Of a DNA stretch of 64,000 bases, positions 7,507-16,312 are shown in pieces. The position numbers and the translations under genes were made by a program. The stretch is from Kosmotoga olearia TBF 19.5.1. GTDB lineage: Bacteria; Thermotogota; Thermotogae; Petrotogales; Kosmotogaceae. Each line of letters starts with the position of its first letter. The stretch's first letter is position 1. The notes below the pieces were generated by a model that was not told the origin of the DNA, searched no databases, and was given only the letters and a program-made list of their open reading frames with translations. The DNA lies in assembly GCF_000023325.1 (NCBI RefSeq), contig NC_012785.1, forward strand, positions 1,054,001 to 1,118,000, written 5' to 3'.

Positions 7507-8841
7507 TTATTGTTTCCCGGTGAAAGAGACGGTGTCAACCAGAATATAAGGAAGTTCTCCCATTGTTGTTTGTTCTCTTTCTCTTGAAACAGCCACGATA
7601 TGGTTCAGCAGCTCCAGTGCGTTTCCAGATACGAGTGTTCCCGTTACCGGGTGAATTCTGTTACCGTTTTCCAGATACCAGCCTCCTTTAACAGCGCCGG
7701 AGAACAACCCGTTCACGGGATTTATATTTCCGCTGAATCTATTCACATATACACCCTTATCGATCATTTTGTAGATATCATCGAGGGGTATTTCACCTTC
7801 AACGACAGCGTTGTAGATGCTTATTTCCGGGAGGCTGGAGTAATCCCCTGTGGCATGTCCTGTCATCGGTGCCTTAAGAAGCGTTGCGGAATACGCATTG
7901 TGGATGAATGTTTTCAGAACACCATTTTTGATGAGGGTCAAGCGTTTTGTCGGGACGCCTTCTCTGTCAAAAGGTGTGGAATAGGGATTATATGGAATGG
8001 TGGGATCGTCGTATATGGTCAGATTTTCCCCCGCAATTTTCTCCCCGATTTTTTCTTTGAAAGGACTGCGGTTTTCCAGGATGTTTTCACCGCTAAGTAA
8101 GAAACTGAGGGGCATAATTATAAGCCTTTCGACGGTGGAGGGACTCAAGAGTGCAAGCCCTTTGAAGGAGTTACACGGTTTGGCACCCAGTGAGCCAAGA
8201 ACACTGTTTGCAAAGCTCTGAGCGGCTTCTTGAAGTTTTGATTCTATTTCTTCAGGATTCAGAATCATTCCATAACGGTAGTCAAAAGAGGAAATATCGT
8301 TCCCGTCGATTGCCATTCCCATTATTACGTATGACAGGGAGGATTTGCTTTTGGTGGCGCTGATACCTCTGGAGTTTACAAGGTGGGAATCGGTCACTGT
8401 TAGCTGGACCTGAGCGGAATCTATCGTAATCCTGGAATCGATCTTCTTTACAGTTTCAAACAGCATTTTACCGAATTCCAGAACCTTTGGAAGGTTATAT
8501 TCGCTAAGTTCTTTAGAATATAAACCTGGGATTTCTTTTATTTCGGCAGGATCTGGTAATACGTTTCCGGGATCCGCTTTAGATTTTTCCATAGCGCTAA
8601 CAGCATCATCGATAAGAACCGCCAGGTCGTCTTCCTCGATGGTATTGGAGGCCCCAAAGCCGAGTTTTCCATCTTTTACAACCCTTACGCCGATTCCGCT
8701 TGATTCGTCTTCGTGCAGTGTTTTGAGTTCATTTTTCTCGAAGAAAACTCTCGCTCTTTTTGTATGCTGAAAACATACCTCGGCATCTCCTTTGCTTTTA
8801 TTTTTAGCCAGTTCAAGAGCTTTTTTGACTATTTCTCTCAT
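7507..8841 (-). CDS. tldE: TldE/PmbA-family metalloprotease-like subunit
   Basis: Second subunit of the TldD/TldE modulator-of-gyrase protease, 444 residues. The N-terminus carries the family pattern in which AEVCFQHTKRARVFFEKNEL is followed by GIGVRVVKDGKLGFGAS. The C-terminal half has the PmbA-type NRSPFKEKIGEK and the SGNINPVNGLFSGAVKGG end. No HExxH motif is present, as expected for this subunit. It overlaps the TldD stop by 4 bp and starts behind GGAGGGG. In other bacteria the pair degrades unfolded peptides or matures peptide natural products. No such precursor is adjacent here. Confidence 0.9.
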   Translation of the reverse strand: MREIVKKALELAKNKSKGDAEVCFQHTKRARVFFEKNELKTLHEDESSGIGVRVVKDGKLGFGASNTIEEDDLAVLIDDAVSAMEKSKADPGNVLPDPAEIKEIPGLYSKELSEYNLPKVLEFGKMLFETVKKIDSRITIDSAQVQLTVTDSHLVNSRGISATKSKSSLSYVIMGMAIDGNDISSFDYRYGMILNPEEIESKLQEAAQSFANSVLGSLGAKPCNSFKGLALLSPSTVERLIIMPLSFLLSGENILENRSPFKEKIGEKIAGENLTIYDDPTIPYNPYSTPFDREGVPTKRLTLIKNGVLKTFIHNAYSATLLKAPMTGHATGDYSSLPEISIYNAVVEGEIPLDDIYKMIDKGVYVNRFSGNINPVNGLFSGAVKGGWYLENGNRIHPVTGTLVSGNALELLNHIVAVSREREQTTMGELPYILVDTVSFTGKQ

Positions 8842-10229
8842 TTTTGTTCCCCTCCTATCTTGACTTTACACCTTATATGAGGGCCACCAGCATCTACCTT
8901 GGCAGGCTGGAATTTTCCACAATATCCGGCTCCCAGTGTAAATTCAAAATCATTTCCAACCGCATCTACTGATTTAAGAACTTCAAAAGCCTGCCCGGAG
9001 ATGGTTATTCCCTTCACTGGTTCCCCGATTTTTCCGTTTTTTATTTCGTAGGCTTCAAGAACACCAAACATGAATTCTGCGTTGGCATCTGCCTGGCCGC
9101 CGCCACCGAGTCCTTTGAGGTATAAACCTTCTTTTGTGGTCGCGATTATCTCTTCAACAGGGGTTTCACCAGGTGCTATGTATGTGTTTCTCATCCTGAT
9201 TATAGGTTCATCTGAATAAGTGAAGGCTCTTGCATTTCCCGTCGGTTCGACACCAAAAACAGCGGCTGTTTCAGCATCGTGGAGATACGATTCCATAATT
9301 CCATTCCTTATTACGTAAATCTTTTTTGTGAGGTTTCCTTCATCATCTATCAAGACTATTCCAGAGGCACCGGTTCTTAGTTCTGGATTGGGGTCATCTA
9401 TCAAAGTGACGAGATCGCTTGCAACTTTCTTTCCTATCATCCCTTTAGCTGCGGATCCGGCAAGAACAAAATCGGCTTCAACCGTATGCCCTATAGCCTC
9501 ATGAGCAAGCACACCCACCAAAGATGGATGTAAAACAACAGTATAGATGCCACCTTCTGGAGTTTTTCTACCGAGCTTATCCAGAGCAATTCTCGCAGCT
9601 TCTTCGGCCATTTCTTCCCATGATTTATCGCCGAAGAGTTCTCCCCAACCACCAGTGGCTCCGGAACTTGCATAACCTAACTCCATTTCACTTCCGTCAC
9701 TTGCAAAAGCAATAGCCCGGAAATCAGCTTTTACATCATAATAGGTTGCTTCCACGCCATAGTTTGAAACCATGGTTTTATTGTCGATAAGCTCCATATA
9801 GGTTGAACTGGAAGAAACAATCTTTTCGCTCACGTTCTTGATTCTTTCAACCGTTTTCCTGACGAGGTCTATCTTTTCATCAACCGTGTGGTTTTCAACC
9901 GGGTCAGTTTCAATGATCTTAAACTCTCCTCTGGCAGGTTTGAAGATAGGTTTGTAAATCTCTCCTGATTTAACTCCTTTCCCTTTACGCGCAGCGTCGA
10001 TAGCACTTTCAATGGCTTTTGAGATTCCGGCTTTTGTCATGATGCTGGTACTGGCGAATCCCCAGACTCCTTCGTACCAAACTCTGACGCTGACACCTGT
10101 TAGTTTTTTCGTGGATGCTTCTTTTAGTTTCCCGTTAGAGAAACTAAAAACGCGAGAGGTTCTGGCGTGGTATCTGAGAAGAACCGGATAAGAAACCGCC
10201 GGTACCACGGATTTCAATAGTTCTAACAT
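8838..10229 (-). CDS. tldD: TldD-family zinc metalloprotease
   Basis: Catalytic subunit of the TldD/TldE pair, 463 residues. The zinc site is HEAIGH in the segment VGVLAHEAIGHTVEADFVL near residue 245. The N-terminal TSRVFSFSNGKLKEAST and C-terminal GGGGQADANAEFMFGV segments are typical. Start ATG 10229 follows GGAGGTG. Upstream on the minus strand a TATAAT (10264-10269) with only a weak -35 may be the operon promoter. It forms a two-gene operon with TldE and is divergent from the MBL hydrolase. Confidence 0.92.
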   Translation of the reverse strand: MLELLKSVVPAVSYPVLLRYHARTSRVFSFSNGKLKEASTKKLTGVSVRVWYEGVWGFASTSIMTKAGISKAIESAIDAARKGKGVKSGEIYKPIFKPARGEFKIIETDPVENHTVDEKIDLVRKTVERIKNVSEKIVSSSSTYMELIDNKTMVSNYGVEATYYDVKADFRAIAFASDGSEMELGYASSGATGGWGELFGDKSWEEMAEEAARIALDKLGRKTPEGGIYTVVLHPSLVGVLAHEAIGHTVEADFVLAGSAAKGMIGKKVASDLVTLIDDPNPELRTGASGIVLIDDEGNLTKKIYVIRNGIMESYLHDAETAAVFGVEPTGNARAFTYSDEPIIRMRNTYIAPGETPVEEIIATTKEGLYLKGLGGGGQADANAEFMFGVLEAYEIKNGKIGEPVKGITISGQAFEVLKSVDAVGNDFEFTLGAGYCGKFQPAKVDAGGPHIRCKVKIGGEQK

Positions 10230-10344
10230 TTCTACACCTCCATTTATTCATTAACACAAATCCATTATATAATAATACGCAGTATGAACTAAATACACTG
10301 GTAACCCACTAAAATATCTTAAAAGGATTTAGGAGGCAGATAAA

Positions 10345-10941
10345 ATGATTGAAAGGGTAATATCTTCAGTACTTGATGAAAATTCCTATATAGTGAAAAT
10401 TGATGGAACCGTGTACGTTATAGATCCGGGAAAAGGAGCAGCAGAATTTGTTAAAAAACGTTATGGTAATGAAGAGGTTTTTGTGCTTTTAACCCATTCT
10501 CATTCAGATCATTTGATTGATTTGCCTGAACTAAAGATAAAAGCTATATATATGCATCCTGAGGAAAGAAGCGTTTTTGAAAACCCCGAATTGAATTTCG
10601 TCAACTATTTCGGGATGGAGCAATCTCAGCTCAGTAAGTTGAAAGAATTTTTGACAGACAACCCCGGAGAGCACTGGAAAGTGATACACACCCCCGGGCA
10701 TACTCCAGGTTCATGTTGTTATTTGTTGTGTAACAGGTACCTGTTCGCCGGAGATACGCTTTTTGAGCGATCGATAGGAAGAACAGATTTACCGGGTGGT
10801 GACCCGGAAAAAATGGAGAATACTCTGAGGTTATTAAAATCTTTTCTTGAGAATAATCCCGAACTGGTAATATTTCCAGGTCACGGACCTTCAACAACAG
10901 CCGCTAGAAATTTGAAGGAGAATCCTTTTTTTAATTTCTAA
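10345..10941 (+). CDS. MBL-fold metallo-hydrolase (glyoxalase II-like)
   Basis: A 198-residue metallo-beta-lactamase-fold hydrolase. Metal ligands are visible in order: THSHSDH (HxHxDH) near residue 50, HTPGHTPG near 115, FAGDTLFE (Asp) near 134, and FPGHGP (His) near 175. Size and layout match single-domain glyoxalase II-like hydrolases acting on thioesters or similar substrates. The substrate is not specified by sequence. Start ATG behind TAGGAGG. Its stop directly abuts the stop of the convergent C69 peptidase gene, with no terminator between them. Confidence 0.9.
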   Translation: MIERVISSVLDENSYIVKIDGTVYVIDPGKGAAEFVKKRYGNEEVFVLLTHSHSDHLIDLPELKIKAIYMHPEERSVFENPELNFVNYFGMEQSQLSKLKEFLTDNPGEHWKVIHTPGHTPGSCCYLLCNRYLFAGDTLFERSIGRTDLPGGDPEKMENTLRLLKSFLENNPELVIFPGHGPSTTAARNLKENPFFNF

Positions 10942-12264
10942 TCAGAGTCGTGTTTTATGCGATTTACCTTTTTTGCCGAAAAAACGCTTATTCTGGAGGT
11001 TCCAGTACAAACGAAACACAGGAGAAGCTTTTCCTTTTTTCAGATTTTCAGATTTCTCAATCAAAAGATCGCCAATCTTCCAGCTTTCGTCAAAAGCCAT
11101 TTTGGTGATTTTGCAGAGTTCGTCAAAATCCTGTGTGTCCATTGATTTCAGCTCTTCCACAAGTTCGAGAAGCTTTCTTTCCAGGGGTATAGCTAATCCT
11201 TCGAAGAGATCTTTTGCTTGCGAATAGTTTTTTAGGGCTCTTCTATGAAATCTTTCCCAGTGAAACCAATGCTTCAAGGCCTCATCCTCTGAGTTGTATG
11301 GAAGAGAACTTTTTTCACTGTCAAACCACACCGGTTTGAAGATTGAGAGACATGGAGCACTGCCGGAAGTTACCCAGACTGTCGCTTTTTCACCGATTTC
11401 ACAGACCATAGAAGCTGTCGTCTGACTGGAGATGATTCCACCTGCGTGCATACAAACGGTTTTCATGGAACCTTTCGTTATGTTTTCCTTTCCCCCATGA
11501 TCCCTTAAGATTTCAAAGAGTTTTTTTACGTTTATATCAGGCAGAGCATCTCTCAAAAGTTTTTCGGACCGTTCTTTTCTTATTTTTCCGCCGGATAAGG
11601 AAGCGTACAGCTCTTTCCCATAGGCTTTTTTGAATTCAAAATCATCTATACTCTTGCACCAGTGTTTTTTCACAGCGTGTTCGATGGCTTCAGGATGGAT
11701 CATGTCGAAGTCATTTCCAATTGTCAGGGCATTTGATATGGTGCAGATTGTTTTGATTTCCTTTGCCACCCAGTACTTTCCTGCTGTTTCTAAAAGCCAT
11801 ACCTTGCTTTTATCTGCTAATATGAAGGAATTATGATACATGAGTTTTTTGTTGAGAGCTCCATTGCCGCCCTGGCCAGGGATTTCCAGAAGAGAAGTGA
11901 TTATCTCCAGAGCGGAATCAGCCGAATCGGCCCTTTCGAGAGCAATTCTGAGTATATCCATTCCCAGGAGCCCATTTTTGTTTACCGGCTCTTTTGTGAA
12001 AACCGCTTCATTTCCTATCACGACATTTTTATCGTTCACCCCCATTTCTCCACCCCATATCCACGAAGGCTTTGAGAGAATGAGAGCGTTCGTTCTTTTG
12101 ACCTGAGGAAGAGTGATATAAGTAGCGTCTATTTCCTTTTCTTCCGGGATTCGTGAAGGAAAGTATACGATGCTCTGGGGTTCATTTGGTTCCCGATCGC
12201 TGTTTTTAGCGAAGAAGAGGATTCCGCTGGTTAATTTTGGAGCTACTACAAGGGTATCGCACAT
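10942..12264 (-). CDS. C69-family (secernin-like) dipeptidase
   Basis: N-terminal nucleophile hydrolase of 440 residues. The protein begins MCDTLVVAP, so removal of Met exposes the catalytic Cys2. GILFFAKNSDREPNEPQ, GWIWGGEMGVNDKNVVIGNE-type and MHAGGIISSQTTASMV segments match secernins and peptidase family C69. Acyl-peptide or dipeptide hydrolysis is expected. It is the last gene of a tightly packed minus-strand operon, 8 bp after the ElyC-like gene. Confidence 0.87.
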   Translation of the reverse strand: MCDTLVVAPKLTSGILFFAKNSDREPNEPQSIVYFPSRIPEEKEIDATYITLPQVKRTNALILSKPSWIWGGEMGVNDKNVVIGNEAVFTKEPVNKNGLLGMDILRIALERADSADSALEIITSLLEIPGQGGNGALNKKLMYHNSFILADKSKVWLLETAGKYWVAKEIKTICTISNALTIGNDFDMIHPEAIEHAVKKHWCKSIDDFEFKKAYGKELYASLSGGKIRKERSEKLLRDALPDINVKKLFEILRDHGGKENITKGSMKTVCMHAGGIISSQTTASMVCEIGEKATVWVTSGSAPCLSIFKPVWFDSEKSSLPYNSEDEALKHWFHWERFHRRALKNYSQAKDLFEGLAIPLERKLLELVEELKSMDTQDFDELCKITKMAFDESWKIGDLLIEKSENLKKGKASPVFRLYWNLQNKRFFGKKGKSHKTRL

Positions 12265-12272
12265 ACTTTCCC

Positions 12273-13037
12273 CTACCTTTTTGCGTTGTACCAGATAATA
12301 CCGATAAATTCATGTATTCCTGAAAGATTTGCAGTTAAAGCGTCTCTACCTGGAAGGAAGTCAACCCAGCTCAAATCGGTATAGTCGTAAAGGTAATCCG
12401 TTGGATAAGGGATCACGTTCAATCCCTGTTCTTCAAAACTTTCCACGGATCGTTTCATATGTACAGCCGAAGTTACCAGAACTATCTTTTTCCATTTCTT
12501 TTCTTTACAGATTTCGGCAACTCGAACCGCATTCTCATTGGTATTCCTCGCTGAGTTTTCAACAATTACATCGTTTTCATCTATTCCCCAATTGAGCAGC
12601 GTGTTCAACATTACCTCACTTTCCGATAGTGAATCACGTCCCATGGGTGTTCCACCTGTAACAATGATTGGTTTACCTGTTGCTCTATGTATCTGAAAAG
12701 CTTTATAAAGCCTTTTGAGAGTATGATCACCTGGTTCGAGTTCATACGGAGCTATGATCATTCCCCCTCCCAGAACAACAATTGCTTCAGCTGTATCTAA
12801 AAGTGAGGCATTTGGTACCGAATATTCAGTTTCCAGAGGCTTTACGTAAAGGTAAGTACCTATACCGCTCATTAAGAGATACGAGAAGAGCCCGATAATA
12901 AGGATAGAAAATGACAACATTTTCTGGAGAGGAGAAATTGCCTTTTTAAGGCTGATCAGGCCAATTATGATAATTAAAACCATTATGATTCCTGGTGGAA
13001 CGAGTATAGAACTGATCACTTTTTCAAGATAAAACAT
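12273..13037 (-). CDS. DUF218 (ElyC/SanA/YdcF-like) membrane protein
   Basis: A 254-residue protein with two N-terminal membrane helices (about residues 5-30 and 38-62), then an extracytoplasmic DUF218 domain. Visible motifs are AIVVLGGGMI, VTGGTPMGRDSLSESEVM, ENSARNTNENAVRVAEI and LVTSAVHMKRSVESFE. Relatives affect envelope or undecaprenyl-phosphate metabolism in Escherichia coli; a role in envelope maintenance here is inference. Start ATG behind GGGGG at 6-base spacing. It lies between GDPD and the C69 peptidase in one operon. Confidence 0.85.
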   Translation of the reverse strand: MFYLEKVISSILVPPGIIMVLIIIIGLISLKKAISPLQKMLSFSILIIGLFSYLLMSGIGTYLYVKPLETEYSVPNASLLDTAEAIVVLGGGMIIAPYELEPGDHTLKRLYKAFQIHRATGKPIIVTGGTPMGRDSLSESEVMLNTLLNWGIDENDVIVENSARNTNENAVRVAEICKEKKWKKIVLVTSAVHMKRSVESFEEQGLNVIPYPTDYLYDYTDLSWVDFLPGRDALTANLSGIHEFIGIIWYNAKR

Positions 13038-13047
13038 CTAAAACCCC

Positions 13048-13770
13048 CTATCTTCCACCTTTCAGGGCGAGAATGGAAAGAAGGTTATCGGTGATAAAGA
13101 AATCGCAGTGCTGTCTGACTTTGAGTGCTAATTCTGGATCGTTGATCGTCCAGAGGGCTATTTTTATTCCGTTGTTACGCAGTAGTCTTAAAAAGGCAAG
13201 ACCGGTTTCCAGGCCAAACTCGTCGAATAACTGAACAGGCAAATGCAGCGAATAGGGTTTGTATCTATTGAGCAGTTCTTCGAGATAGCCAACAGGATCT
13301 TTTCCTTTTGCGTCTTCCCCTATTAGAAGCCCTATTTTGGCGTCTGGGGTGTTCGCTTTCACGTCCAGAAGGCATTCATGATGAAAGGAGGAGAAAATGG
13401 TTCTCTCTATGGCGTTGAAGCTGTTGACAAGAGGACCTACGAACTTAGCGGCGTCAGGATCTTTAATCTCCACATTCACAATAGCGTTGTTTGGCAGTTC
13501 AAGATAGAGTTTTTCCAGCGTTGTGAGTTTTTCATCAGATATGAGGCCAATTTTTTTGAGCTCTTTATAAGTGATCTCTTTGACCTTAGCGTCAACTCCG
13601 TAGAGTCGTTTTAAATCCTCGTCGTGTGCCAGAAGCAGAGATCCGTCTTTCGTTAACCATACATCAGTCTCTACTCCGTCTGCACCAATCTGTACTGCCC
13701 TGATCAAGGATAAAAGAGAGTTTTCATCGTTGCCTTCTCCCATGCCTCTGTGTCCTAGTACTTTAACCAT
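13048..13770 (-). CDS. Glycerophosphodiester phosphodiesterase
   Basis: GDPD-family TIM-barrel enzyme, 240 residues, cytoplasmic (no signal peptide). It hydrolyses glycerophosphodiesters to glycerol 3-phosphate and an alcohol. Motifs are GHRGMGEGNDENSLLS at the N-terminus (catalytic His and Glu/Asn), GADGVETDVWLTKDG, LLAHDEDL, NVEIKDPD, and IALWTINDPE near the end. It overlaps the upstream DUF1858-like gene by 8 bp and starts behind GGGGGTAG. Confidence 0.92.
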   Translation of the reverse strand: MVKVLGHRGMGEGNDENSLLSLIRAVQIGADGVETDVWLTKDGSLLLAHDEDLKRLYGVDAKVKEITYKELKKIGLISDEKLTTLEKLYLELPNNAIVNVEIKDPDAAKFVGPLVNSFNAIERTIFSSFHHECLLDVKANTPDAKIGLLIGEDAKGKDPVGYLEELLNRYKPYSLHLPVQLFDEFGLETGLAFLRLLRNNGIKIALWTINDPELALKVRQHCDFFITDNLLSILALKGGR

Positions 13771-14014
13771 CGTTTCTACCCCCTAAATCTAAATATGTTC
13801 TGCCGGAAGACCCTTTCTCCTGAATTATTTGATTTGCCTCTTTGATGATGCTATCGAGTTCTTCACTTTTTCCCTGTCTGTTGACTTCTTCCTCAAGTGT
13901 ACCCCAGAGAACGTCTCCACAAACCATTAACTTTATACCTTTTTTCAGAAAAAAATCGATCAGGAAAGGATAACGATCAACTATCTCAGGAATAGGCATG
14001 TTTTTACTGATCAT
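13763..14014 (-). CDS. DUF1858-like small protein
   Basis: An 83-residue protein beginning MISKNMPIPEIVDRYPFLID. The pattern of a short lead followed by IPEIVDRYP and KKGIKLMVCGD resembles DUF1858 domains, which often accompany redox or hybrid-cluster proteins. The ATG at 14014 is chosen because GGGAGG lies 6 bases upstream; the frame is open 16 codons further. It is the first gene of the four-gene minus-strand operon. The single cysteine argues against a metal cluster. Function is unknown. Confidence 0.7.
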   Translation of the reverse strand: MISKNMPIPEIVDRYPFLIDFFLKKGIKLMVCGDVLWGTLEEEVNRQGKSEELDSIIKEANQIIQEKGSSGRTYLDLGGRNDG

Positions 14015-14107
14015 ATCCGTCCTCCCAATGAAAGGATATTTGTCCTTTAGTGCTCTATACATTCGATTATAGCAGGTTAATAAATGCGTACATCTTTATG
14101 CTTCGTA

Positions 14108-14136
14108 TTAGAAATTTTTTTCTTATGGTGTATAAA
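14108..14136 (+). promoter_or_regulatory. Candidate promoter of the proline operon
   Basis: TTAGAA (14108-14113), 17 bases, TATAAA (14131-14136), which would leave a leader of about 50 nt before the GTG start at 14194. It lies in the 180-bp divergent gap shared with the DUF1858-like operon. Confidence 0.45.
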
Positions 14137-14193
14137 ACATATACTTGTATTGTAAACTACAAATTTTTTTATTGCGATAGGGGGCAAAAATCT

Positions 14194-14511
14194 GTGGAGA
14201 GATTGCGAGAGCATCCTATCCTCAAAATCAAGAGGGGGCGCAAAATTCATTTCTTCTTCGAAGGAAAAGAATTCGAAGCATACGAAGGCGAGACCATTGC
14301 AGCGGCTCTTCACGCAAACGGTATAAGAGTGTTGAGAATCACCCCAAAGCGGCAACGCGCACAGGGCCTTTTTTGTGCCATAGGAAAATGCTCTTCCTGT
14401 CTTATGGAAGTTGATGGTGTTCCAAATGTTAGAACATGCATAACCCCGGTGCGCGAAGGAATGTCTGTCAGGCGTCAAAAAGGAAGAGGTGAGATTGTTG
14501 AACAGGATTGA
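14194..14511 (+). CDS. 2Fe-2S subunit of an amino-acid (proline) dehydrogenase-type complex
   Basis: A 105-residue ferredoxin-fold protein. A beta-grasp lead (FFFEGKEFEAYEGETIAAAL) is followed by cysteines in CAIGKCSSCLMEV and a later RTCITPV, the Cx4Cx2C...C arrangement of the HcnA or sarcosine-oxidase-alpha N-terminal type. GTG 14194 is preferred because GGGGG lies 9 bases upstream. The stop overlaps the next gene by about 20 bases. It should relay electrons within the complex encoded by the next two genes. Confidence 0.85.
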   Translation: MERLREHPILKIKRGRKIHFFFEGKEFEAYEGETIAAALHANGIRVLRITPKRQRAQGLFCAIGKCSSCLMEVDGVPNVRTCITPVREGMSVRRQKGRGEIVEQD

Positions 14512-16312
14512 TGCTCTGGTAATTGGAGGAGGTCCTGCTGGTCTTGCCGCAGCCATAGAAATCGGCAAGAGTGGGTTAAAGGTATTGGTAGTTGATGAGG
14601 GAGTCAGACCCGGAGGACAATTGGTTAAGCAGACACACAAGTTTTTCGGCAACAAAGAATTCTATGCTTCCATCAGAGGATTCGAAATAGCGGAAAATCT
14701 CATTCAAGAACTGAAGAAGATGGACAATGTGAGGATCATGACTGAATCCACGGTTATCGGAATCTATGAAGATGGTGTTCCTGTGCTTCACAGGCCTCGT
14801 GACAAGACAATTCTCTATCATCCAAGAAGAATTCTAGTGGCAACCGGTGCGTCAGAAAAGTATCTTCAGTTCGATAACAACGATCTTCCTGGGGTTTATG
14901 GTGCTGGTGCGGTACAAACACTCATGAATCAGTTTGGGGTATTACCTGGAAAAAATGTTTTGATGATAGGTTCTGGAAATATTGGATTGATAGTTAGCTA
15001 TCAATTAATTCAAGCAGGGGTCAATGTAAAGGCTATCGTAGAGGCAGCTGATAGGGTAGGAGGCTATCAGGTACACGCCGATAAGGTAATGAGACTGGGA
15101 ATCCCCATTTTGCTCAGACATACTATCGTGAAGGCAATAGGGAAAAAGGAGGTTCAGGGTGCGGTAGTTGTACAGGTGGATGATCATTGGAAACCGATAC
15201 CCGGTACAGAAAGAGAATTTGTTGTGGATACAATATGTGTGGCTGTTGGTTTGTTGCCTTCGGCAGAGCTCATAGCCCAGGCAGATGGAAAGCTGCAGTT
15301 TATACCTGAACTTGGAGGCTATGTTCCGGTAAGGGATGAAGATATGAGAACTACCGTTCAGCATGTCTTTGTTGCTGGTGATGCTGGTGGTATAGAAGAA
15401 GCAACAACGGCTATGATTGAGGGTCGGATAGCTGGATTGAATATTGTAAAAGACCTTAAAGGGAGTATAGATGAATCTTATCTGAATCACCTGAAATCCC
15501 AGCTCGAAGGGTTTAGAAGCGGTCCCACATCTGAAAAAGTGAGAAAGGGATTGCGAAAACTTGGTATCGAGTTCCATCCTGGTAGTTATGAAGTTAATCG
15601 GAATAGTGTTTCGAAGAATTATATTGGAAAGCTGAGGCCCATAATAGAGTGTTTCGAAGCTATTCCCTGTAATCCCTGTGAAACAAGCTGTCCTGTTGGT
15701 GCCATAACGATCGGTGAAAACATAAACAATGTACCTGTCGTCAATTACGATAAATGTACCGGCTGTGGAATTTGTGCTACCAAATGTCCCGGTCTCGCCA
15801 TATTTATGCTTCAGGAGTTCCCCGAAAAAGGAAAAGCCATAATAGGCATACCTTACGAATTCCTCCCGATTCCCGAAAAAGGCGAAATGGTTGTTACCCT
15901 CCGAAAAGACGGTAGTGTTGCCGGAACAGGTGTTGTTCATAAAGTTATCAAAACACAGAACAGCACGACAGTCGTTTATGTGGAAATTCCCATCGAACAT
16001 GCATCAGAGGTCAGGCATATTCATGTAGGTGAAAAAGAGGAAAATGCCTTTGTTTGCCGGTGTGAAGAGATAACTGTGAAGGAGATAGAGGAAGCTATCG
16101 AGGAAGGCTTTACAGACTTTGAGGAACTGAGAAGGCGCTTGAGGATAGCCATGGGACCCTGTGGGGGCAGGACGTGCCGTCTGAACGCACTCATGATACT
16201 TTCGAGAAAAACAGGTATTCCTGTTGAGAAACTTGATCCCGGTACATTTAGACCTCCAACGGTTCCAACGACTTTTAGAGCCATCGCACGGGAGCGTGAA
16301 GAAGATGAATGA
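14489..16312 (+). CDS. FAD/NAD(P)-linked oxidoreductase with ferredoxin and BFD-like domains (alpha-type subunit)
   Basis: A 607-residue fused electron-transfer subunit. Residues 1-330 are a two-dinucleotide flavoprotein: ALVIGGGPAGLAAAIEIGKS, VLMIGSGNIGLIVS and VFVAGDAGGIEEATTA. Near 390-430 a ferredoxin-like segment has CNPCETSCPVGAI and CTGCGICATKCPG. The C-terminal 70 residues form a BFD-like 2Fe-2S domain with CRCEEITVKEIE and GPCGGRTC. GTG 14489 is the longest start. TTG 14498 fits the ribosome-binding site better. In Thermococcales dye-linked proline dehydrogenases, related functions are split among separate small subunits, whereas here they are one chain. It overlaps both neighbours. 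Confidence 0.87.
   Translation: MRLLNRIDALVIGGGPAGLAAAIEIGKSGLKVLVVDEGVRPGGQLVKQTHKFFGNKEFYASIRGFEIAENLIQELKKMDNVRIMTESTVIGIYEDGVPVLHRPRDKTILYHPRRILVATGASEKYLQFDNNDLPGVYGAGAVQTLMNQFGVLPGKNVLMIGSGNIGLIVSYQLIQAGVNVKAIVEAADRVGGYQVHADKVMRLGIPILLRHTIVKAIGKKEVQGAVVVQVDDHWKPIPGTEREFVVDTICVAVGLLPSAELIAQADGKLQFIPELGGYVPVRDEDMRTTVQHVFVAGDAGGIEEATTAMIEGRIAGLNIVKDLKGSIDESYLNHLKSQLEGFRSGPTSEKVRKGLRKLGIEFHPGSYEVNRNSVSKNYIGKLRPIIECFEAIPCNPCETSCPVGAITIGENINNVPVVNYDKCTGCGICATKCPGLAIFMLQEFPEKGKAIIGIPYEFLPIPEKGEMVVTLRKDGSVAGTGVVHKVIKTQNSTTVVYVEIPIEHASEVRHIHVGEKEENAFVCRCEEITVKEIEEAIEEGFTDFEELRRRLRIAMGPCGGRTCRLNALMILSRKTGIPVEKLDPGTFRPPTVPTTFRAIAREREEDE

Noticed and set aside
7345-7587. Plus-strand 80-codon frame
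   Set aside because: It spans the terminator of the tldD-tldE operon and the antisense of the TldE C-terminus. No ribosome-binding site is present.
15005-16000. 331-codon minus-strand frame
   Set aside because: It lies entirely within the 607-residue oxidoreductase gene, has no ribosome-binding site and reads as a low-complexity shadow.
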